From Spirillospora albida (GTDB lineage Bacteria > Actinomycetota > Actinomycetes > Streptosporangiales > Streptosporangiaceae), in assembly GCF_000718255.1 (NCBI RefSeq), contig NZ_JOFJ01000025.1, positions 8,213 to 72,212 on the forward strand: a stretch of 64,000 bases of DNA, read 5' to 3'. Of this stretch, positions 59,019 to 64,000 are shown in pieces. Below the pieces are notes generated by a model that worked only from the letters and a program-made list of their open reading frames with translations, had not been told where the DNA came from and searched no databases. How positions within the stretch are numbered: the stretch's first letter is position 1; every line of letters starts with the position of its first letter. A program made the position numbers and the translations under genes.

Positions 59019-60638
59019 TTAGTCGATGCGGAACCGGGTGACGAGGTCGTTCAGTTCGGCGGACATGCGGGCCAGGGCCTCGGACGCGTGCCGGGAGCCG
59101 GCGACGCCCTGGTTGGTCTGGTCCGCGGCGGCCGCGACGGCGGTGACGTTCTCGGCGATGTCGTCGACACCGCCGGCGGCGGCGGCGACGCTGCGGCTGA
59201 TCTCCTGGGTCGTGGCGGTCTGCTCCTCGACGGCCGCGGCGATGGTCGTCTGGTAGTTGCTGATCCGGCCGATGATGTCGGAGATCTGGTCGATGGCGTC
59301 GACGGCGGCCGAGGTGTCGGCCTGGATCGCGTCGATGCGGTGCGCGATGTCCTCGGTGGCCTTCGCGGTCTCCTGGGCGAGCTCCTTGACCTCGCCGGCG
59401 ACGACCGCGAAGCCCTTGCCGGCGTCGCCGGCGCGCGCGGCCTCGATGGTCGCGTTCAGCGCCAGGAGGTTCGTCTGCTCGGCGATCGAGGTGATCACCT
59501 TGAGGATGTTGCCGATCTCGGCGGACGACTCGCCGAGCCGGCCGACGACCGCGGTGGTGTCGCGAGCGGAGGTCACGGCCTCGACGGCGACGCCGGCCGC
59601 GTCGGACGCGTTCGTGGCGATCTCCCGGATGGAGGCGCCCATCTCCTCGGACGCCGCCGACAGCGTCCGGACGCTGACGGAGACCTCCTGCGCGGCGGCG
59701 CTGGCGCCGGTCGCGCGGGACGCGGTGGCGTCGGCGGTGCCGGACAGCTCGTCGCTGACCCCGGCGAGCTCCGTCGAGGACGCGTTGAGGGAGACGGCGT
59801 TGCCGCGGATCACGGCGATGGTCTCGCGCATGCCCTCGGTGGCGCGGTTGAGGGCCGCGGCCATCCGTCCGACCTCGTCCCTCTGGTCGAGGTCGGCGCG
59901 CTGGGTGAGGTCGCCGCGGGCGACGCCGTCCAGGACGGACGTGACCTTGCGCAGCGGACGGACGATGCCGCGGGAGACGAGCCAGGCGAGGCCGAGGCCG
60001 AGCAGCAGGCCGAGGGCACCGACGATGGAGACGACGGTGATGATCTGGTTCATCATGTCGCGGGCGTCGACCGCGTTCTGGCCGGACGCCTTGGCCTGTG
60101 CGGCCTGGATCTGCTCGAACGAGGCGTCGATGCTCTGGTTGAGCTCCTCGATCTGGTTGATGCCGTCCCAGTAGGCCTGCTCGGCGTTCTTGTCGGCGGC
60201 GGGCAGGATGACCTCGTCGCGGATCTTCTTGAAGGCGACCCACTGCGCGTACAGCTTGTCGGCCGCGGCGGGGTCGGCTGACACCGGGGCGTAGACGGCG
60301 GCCTTCTTCTCCACCTCCGCGTCCAGCTTCTGCATGGCCGCCTTGTGCTTGGCGCGGTACTCAGAGTCGGAAAGGTAGTACTTCGAGAGGTAGATCTGGA
60401 CCTTCAGGACGTCCGCGTGCAGCGACGCCAGCGTCTGGACGGGCACCACGCCCTCGTTGTAGATCGCGGCGCCCTTCTCGTCGGCCTTCTTGAGACCGGC
60501 GATGCTGACCCCGATCACGATGAGGCAGGTGAGGGCGACGGCACCGACCGCGGCGACGAGCTTCGCGGTGATCGGCAGGTCACCGACACGTGCGGCCATC
60601 CCGCGTCGGCGCGGGGTGACGGGAGCTGGCGTGGGCAT
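59019..60638 (-). CDS. Methyl-accepting chemotaxis protein
   Basis: A 539-residue MCP: helix 1 (LVAAVGAVALTCLIVIGVSI), four-helix-bundle ligand domain with many Lys/Ala (DSEYRAKHKAAMQKLDAEVE), helix 2 (VVSIVGALGLLLGLGLAWLV), HAMP, and signalling domain with IAEQTNLLALNATIEAARAG and FAVVAGEVKELAQETAKATE. ATG at 60638 has GGAGG upstream; an ATG at 60659 precedes it. It follows a sigma-28-like promoter. Confidence 0.93.
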   Translation of the reverse strand: MPTPAPVTPRRRGMAARVGDLPITAKLVAAVGAVALTCLIVIGVSIAGLKKADEKGAAIYNEGVVPVQTLASLHADVLKVQIYLSKYYLSDSEYRAKHKAAMQKLDAEVEKKAAVYAPVSADPAAADKLYAQWVAFKKIRDEVILPAADKNAEQAYWDGINQIEELNQSIDASFEQIQAAQAKASGQNAVDARDMMNQIITVVSIVGALGLLLGLGLAWLVSRGIVRPLRKVTSVLDGVARGDLTQRADLDQRDEVGRMAAALNRATEGMRETIAVIRGNAVSLNASSTELAGVSDELSGTADATASRATGASAAAQEVSVSVRTLSAASEEMGASIREIATNASDAAGVAVEAVTSARDTTAVVGRLGESSAEIGNILKVITSIAEQTNLLALNATIEAARAGDAGKGFAVVAGEVKELAQETAKATEDIAHRIDAIQADTSAAVDAIDQISDIIGRISNYQTTIAAAVEEQTATTQEISRSVAAAAGGVDDIAENVTAVAAAADQTNQGVAGSRHASEALARMSAELNDLVTRFRID

Positions 60639-60677
60639 CAAGGGCCTCCGTGGGCACAAAGGGAAGTTCCGGCTGTT

Positions 60678-60705
60678 ACATCGGGCACGGGGAATCCTCC
60701 CTGAG
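60678..60705 (-). promoter_or_regulatory. Sigma-28-like promoter of the MCP gene at 59019
   Basis: Minus-strand CTCAG (60701-60705), 15 bp, CCCGATGT (60678-60685). The -35 and the spacing match exactly and the -10 differs in the first and last base. It is between the ECF sigma gene and the MCP gene, 40 bp before the start. Confidence 0.65.
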
Positions 60706-60726
60706 TGATTTCTGGAGGCCTCCGGG

Positions 60727-61293
60727 TCAAGCGGTGAGGTCGGCGCGGAGCCGTTTGCGGGCGCGGTGCAGCCGGGACATAACGGTCCCGATCGGGACGT
60801 CCATGTACGCGGCGATCTCCTTGTAGGAGTAGCCCTCGACGTCCGCGAGGTAGATGACGGTGCGGAAGTCCTCGGGGAGGGCGCGCACGGCCGCCTTCAG
60901 GTGCGAGTCGCTGATGCGGTCCAGGACCTCGGACTCGGCGGAGCGGAGCGTGATCGCCGGCGTGGTGTCGGCGAGCGTCGCATCCCATTCCACCCGGTGC
61001 GGGAGGTACTGGGCGCGGTTCTTCTCCCGCCGGTACGACGTGATGTACAGGTTCGTGAGGATCCGGTACAGCCACGCCTTCATGTTGGTGCCCGGCGTGA
61101 AGCGGTGGAACGAGCGGAACGCGTTGGCGTAGGCGTCCTGCAGGAGGTCCTCGGCGTCCGCCGTGTTCCGCGTCATGCGCAGGGCGGCCTGCATGAGCTG
61201 CGCCCGGTACTGCATCGTCTCCTGGACGAAGCGTTCGGCCGCCTCGCGCTCGGCGCGCTCGCGCCGCAGGTCCTCAAGGGCGGTGTCGGTCAC
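60727..61293 (-). CDS. ECF sigma factor, SigR/SigH-like
   Basis: The 188-residue protein has region 2 (ALRMTRNTADAEDLLQDAYA, FRSFHRFTPGTNMKAWLYRI) and region 4 (VIYLADVEGYSYKEIAAYMD, GTVMSRLHRARKRLRA), with the SigR-type wording of both. SigR homologues usually have the redox anti-sigma gene rsrA next door; here the next gene is an MCP and no Cys-rich zinc protein is present. It follows the fliT-position gene by 12 bp (GTG start), so it looks like part of the fliD operon. Confidence 0.87.
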   Translation of the reverse strand: MTDTALEDLRRERAEREAAERFVQETMQYRAQLMQAALRMTRNTADAEDLLQDAYANAFRSFHRFTPGTNMKAWLYRILTNLYITSYRREKNRAQYLPHRVEWDATLADTTPAITLRSAESEVLDRISDSHLKAAVRALPEDFRTVIYLADVEGYSYKEIAAYMDVPIGTVMSRLHRARKRLRADLTA

Positions 61294-61305
61294 GGGGCGC
61301 TCCTC

Positions 61306-61695
61306 TCAGGCGGCGCAGTCGACGTACGCGGGACGGGGTCCGCCGTCGTCGCCGTTTCCGACGAACCGCCCGGCGACCGCCGCCTGCCGGCGGTTGGCGG
61401 TGAGGGCGATGGCGAGGGCCTGCGCTGCCGCGAGCTGGCGGGTCAGGATCGCGTCCGCGCGGGGCCGCAGGTCCAGCGGCAGGGGGCCGAGGCCCTCCGG
61501 CGGCGCCCACGGGTCCGCGACCGGGGTGTCGGTGAGCTGGTGGCCTTCGGCGATCAGCCGTTCGACCTTGACGACGTCCAGTTCGAGGGCGTCCAGGGCG
61601 GCGCTCCAGGCCACCCGCCACGCTCCCGACCCGCCCATCTGGCCGCCTCCGGCGTCCCTGCCTTTCTGGCCGCCTCCGGCGTCCGGGGCGCCCAT
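61306..61695 (-). CDS. Flagellar chaperone-like small protein (fliT position)
   Basis: The 129-residue product starts two bases after fliS. It has an N-terminal Gly-rich repeat (DAGGGQ twice, encoded by a 20-bp direct repeat), then a helical region WSAALDALELDVVKVERLIA and RADAILTRQLAAAQALAIAL, resembling FlgN/FliT-like chaperones in size and helix layout. No conserved motif; assignment rests mainly on its place. Confidence 0.6.
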   Translation of the reverse strand: MGAPDAGGGQKGRDAGGGQMGGSGAWRVAWSAALDALELDVVKVERLIAEGHQLTDTPVADPWAPPEGLGPLPLDLRPRADAILTRQLAAAQALAIALTANRRQAAVAGRFVGNGDDGGPRPAYVDCAA

Positions 61696-61697
61696 CC

Positions 61698-62093
61698 CTA
61701 GCCGACCCTGGCGGCGGCCGGCGCCACCGACTCGGCCGCGGCGGTCGCCCAGGCGTCCCGCAGCGGTTCGACGAGGGCGCGGCAGGACGCGGCCAGCGCG
61801 GCGTCCGCCCGGACGTTCGCCTGGATCAGCTGGGTGAGCAGGAACCCGTACAGCTCGGAGAGCCCGCGGGCGCCCTCCCACGCGTCCACGTCCAGGGTGG
61901 TGCGCAGCTCGATGACGATCTCCTGGGCGTGCTGCAGCCTCTCGGACGCGGCCTCCCGGTCGGCGGCGAGCAGCGCCTCCTCGGCCTTGACCAGGTCGAG
62001 GACGAGCCGGTCGTACAACATCACCAGCAGCTTGGCGGGGGACGCGGTGCTGACCGAGTCCGACAGGTACCGGTTGAGCATGGGATTGTTCAT
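61698..62093 (-). CDS. fliS: FliS, flagellin chaperone
   Basis: FliS prevents early flagellin assembly. The 131-residue protein starts MNNPMLNRYLSDSVSTASPA, then LLVMLYDRLVLDLVKAEEAL and later LSELYGFLLTQLIQANVRAD, all family motifs. I prefer ATG at 62093; a GTG at 62105 overlapping the fliD stop is also in frame. It sits between fliD and the fliT-position gene. Confidence 0.93.
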   Translation of the reverse strand: MNNPMLNRYLSDSVSTASPAKLLVMLYDRLVLDLVKAEEALLAADREAASERLQHAQEIVIELRTTLDVDAWEGARGLSELYGFLLTQLIQANVRADAALAASCRALVEPLRDAWATAAAESVAPAAARVG

Positions 62094-62101
62094 GGCTCTA
62101 C

Positions 62102-63775
62102 TCACTTGCTGCTAGTGGTGGGGAGGTTGGCGAGCTGGCCGGACAGCCAGGACGATTGCTGCTGGAGCTTCCCGAGGGCGACCTCGAGCCCGGCGAACTG
62201 CTTCTGCAGTGCCGCGCGGCGCAGTTCGAGCCGGACGTCCCAGCCGTCGATCTGCTTGTTGAGGTCCTTGATACGGCTGTCGCCGTTCTGGATGGCGGTG
62301 GTGATGCTCTGGTTGGCGAAGTTGCCCATGACCAGGAGCTTCTCGGCCAGTCCCATCAGCGGCGTCGCCTTGGTCTTCTCGACGGCGGCGCCGTCGGCGT
62401 CGACCAGGCCCTCCATCGCCGGGTCGGTGGCGGACACCGCGGCCTTGACCTTGGCGGGATCGGCGGCGTAGGCCTCCAGGAACGCCTCGCGGTCGAAGGT
62501 CAGCTTGCCGGTGCGGTCCAGCTCGACGCCGAACTGGGAGAAGCTGCCGTAGCCGGTCTGGCCGGTGGCGACCCCGCTCAGGACGGTCTGCGCGATCTGC
62601 CGGACGCCGAAGTTGCCGCTGAGCGCCCCCTTGGCCTTGGACGCGGCGTCGTAGACCGTCTTGGCGGTGATCTCGCTCAGCAGGGAGTTCGCCGCGTCGA
62701 CGAGGGTCTTCATCTTGTCGGCGATGGCCGCGGTGTCCCCGGCGACCGCGACGCTCACGCCGGACTCGACCTTGCTGACGCCGATCGTGACGCCCTGCAT
62801 CAGGTTCGAGAAGGAGTTCGTGCCGCTGGTGACCGTGTAGCCGCCGGAGGCGAGGGCACCGACCTGGATCTTGGCGTCCTGGGCGGTGACGGCGACGGTG
62901 GTGGCCCCCGTGAGGCCCGTCCGCGTGGCGGTGGTGGGGGACGCGAGGCCGGTGACGGCGAGGGTCTCGGGCGCGCCGTCCTTGCTGTGCGTGACGGTCA
63001 GGACGGACTGGCCGTCGACGGTGGCGACCTTCGCGGTGACGCCGGCGATGCCGGCCGCGTTGATCGCGTCCGCGACGCCCTGGGGGGTGTTGTCGGTGAC
63101 GGCGACGTCGACGACGGCGCCGCCGCCGACCTGGATGCCGACGCCGGTCGCGCCGTCCGCGAGGGCCGGGGCGGCGGCGGACGCGTAGGACGCGGTGGCG
63201 CGGGCGAGGCCGGGGATGTCGAAGGCGGCCGCGGTGCCCGTCTTGGTGGACGTGAGCTGCAGCACCGTGCCCTGGTCGGTGGTGAGGACGGCGGCCCGCA
63301 CGTCCAGCCCCTTGGCGTTGATCGCGTCGGCGACGCCCTGCGGGGTGTTCACGGTGACCGCGATGTCGACCGGGTCCGCCGTGCCGATCCTGAGGCTGAT
63401 CGCGGAGACGCCGGCCGCCAGGGCCGGGTCGGTCGCGGAGCCGAAGGCGGTGGTGCGCACCTGGGCGCGGGCGAGGTTGAGGACGTCGAAGGTGACGTTC
63501 GCCGCCGGGGCGCCGGACGTGGCCGTCGCCGTGACGGAGGTGGAGGTGGAGGTGGCCTTGGCGGCGCCCCAGTTGCTCTCCGCGTTCATGGCCTCGGCGG
63601 CGGTCTTGAGCCCCGCCACCTTGGAGTTGAGCGTCTGGTAGGCGGTCTTGATCTTCTCCTGGGCGGTGACCTTGGTCCGCAGGGCCGTCTGCGGTGCCGA
63701 CTCCACCTGCATGAGCTGAGATATCAGGCCGCTGGTGCTGAGCCCGCTGACGAGGCCGTCGATGCTGCTGGTCAC
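62102..63775 (-). CDS. fliD: FliD, flagellar filament cap protein
   Basis: FliD caps the growing filament. The 557-residue protein has the FliD N-terminus (SSIDGLVSGLSTSGLISQLM), central domains that include three repeats of a pattern like VAVTVNTPQGVADAINAKGL and DVAVTDNTPQGVADAINAAG, and a C-terminal coiled coil (YDAASKAKGALSGNFGVRQI onward). The repeated NTPQGVADAIN motif is characteristic. ATG at 63775. Next to fliS and the flagellin gene, as usual. Confidence 0.94.
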   Translation of the reverse strand: MTSSIDGLVSGLSTSGLISQLMQVESAPQTALRTKVTAQEKIKTAYQTLNSKVAGLKTAAEAMNAESNWGAAKATSTSTSVTATATSGAPAANVTFDVLNLARAQVRTTAFGSATDPALAAGVSAISLRIGTADPVDIAVTVNTPQGVADAINAKGLDVRAAVLTTDQGTVLQLTSTKTGTAAAFDIPGLARATASYASAAAPALADGATGVGIQVGGGAVVDVAVTDNTPQGVADAINAAGIAGVTAKVATVDGQSVLTVTHSKDGAPETLAVTGLASPTTATRTGLTGATTVAVTAQDAKIQVGALASGGYTVTSGTNSFSNLMQGVTIGVSKVESGVSVAVAGDTAAIADKMKTLVDAANSLLSEITAKTVYDAASKAKGALSGNFGVRQIAQTVLSGVATGQTGYGSFSQFGVELDRTGKLTFDREAFLEAYAADPAKVKAAVSATDPAMEGLVDADGAAVEKTKATPLMGLAEKLLVMGNFANQSITTAIQNGDSRIKDLNKQIDGWDVRLELRRAALQKQFAGLEVALGKLQQQSSWLSGQLANLPTTSSK

Positions 63776-63796
63776 GTGCGTCCCTCTCTTCGCCTA

Positions 63797-63838
63797 CCGC
63801 CCCGTCGGGCGGGCCATCCGCGCCGCCCCGTCGGGCGG
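63797..63838. repeat. Two copies of a 16-bp palindrome
   Basis: CCGCCCCGTCGGGCGG at 63797-63812 and 63823-63838, 26 bp apart. Each can form a hairpin. They lie between the fliD start and the flagellin terminator; perhaps regulatory. Confidence 0.75.
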
Positions 63839-63855
63839 ACACGCCGTACAGATCA

Positions 63856-63891
63856 GGAAGGGCGGCCGGCGGTCATGCCGGCCGCCCTTCC
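63856..63891 (-). terminator. Flagellin gene terminator
   Basis: A perfect 15-bp stem GGAAGGGCGGCCGGC (63856-63870) with 63877-63891 and a 6-nt loop, 31 bp past the flagellin stop. Confidence 0.85.
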
Positions 63892-63921
63892 GTCGAGATG
63901 CCTCACTTCTCGGGCGGTGTC

Positions 63922-64000
63922 TTAGCCGAGGAGCTTGAGGACCGACTGGGGTCCCTGGTTGGCCTGGGCCAGCATGGAGGTGCCGGCCTGGGACAGGATC
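63922..64000 (-). CDS. fliC: Flagellin, C-terminal end (5' part outside window)
   Basis: The last 26 codons on the minus strand read ILSQAGTSMLAQANQGPQSV then LKLLG and a stop, matching the conserved D0 helix at the C-terminus of flagellin. Only this end is visible. The following terminator and the fliD gene support the call. Confidence 0.92.
   Translation of the reverse strand, partial: ILSQAGTSMLAQANQGPQSVLKLLG

Overview
The window is very GC-rich DNA from a motile, probably filamentous or sporulating, actinomycete. Pointers are the actinobacterial flagellar gene order, an XRE(DUF5753)/DUF397/HATPase regulatory trio, an Flp/Tad pilus locus, excalibur and G5 domains, and frequent GTG and TTG starts. 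A Streptosporangiales relative such as Thermomonosporaceae is my best guess, from gene content only. I saw no rRNA, tRNA, CRISPR array or intact insertion sequence.

Layout. 1-7.5 kb: minus-strand flagellar operon flbD-motA-motB-fliL-fliM-fliN-fliO-fliP-fliQ-fliR-flhB (flhB cut by the window edge). 7.7-9.5 kb: ABC-F ribosome-protection gene behind a leader with a 7-residue upstream ORF and a hairpin that hides the ribosome binding site. 9.6-14.5 kb: sensor kinase/response regulator pair, subtilisin-like protease, small genes. 14.7-18.3 kb: chemotaxis operon cheB-cheR-cheY-cheX-cheY-cheC/X-like, with no cheA or cheW in the window. 18.5-23 kb: RHH/PIN toxin-antitoxin pair, uppP, a CDP-alcohol phosphatidyltransferase, a peptidoglycan peptidase-like gene without signal peptide, and a decayed ATPase gene. 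23-31.6 kb: secreted Lys-rich protein, then an Flp/Tad pilus operon whose TadB is fused to a von Willebrand A domain. 31.7-44.2 kb: accessory region with a frameshifted gene, a cytochrome b/molybdopterin oxidoreductase, regulators, a methyltransferase, two TetR-controlled divergent units with clear operators, and unknown genes of lower GC. 44.4-50.6 kb: flhA, a degenerate flhF, a PilZ gene, a small membrane protein and an MCP. 50.8-58.8 kb: unknown protein, hybrid histidine kinase, second MCP, solute-binding lipoprotein, another lipoprotein, a truncated gene. 59-64 kb: third MCP, an ECF sigma factor, fliT-position gene, fliS, fliD, and the end of flagellin.

The main discovery is a shared promoter signature, CTCAG-15 bp-GCCGATGG, with invariant 15-bp spacing. 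It occurs upstream of flbD, fliM, flhA, an MCP, the secreted protein that precedes the Tad locus, and one stretch with no clear gene; a close variant precedes another MCP and a more distant one a solute-binding protein. It looks like a FliA/WhiG-class (sigma-28) motif and would tie scattered motility, chemotaxis and possibly surface-structure genes into one regulon. Gene calls rest on reading the sequence and on family knowledge; no database search was run.
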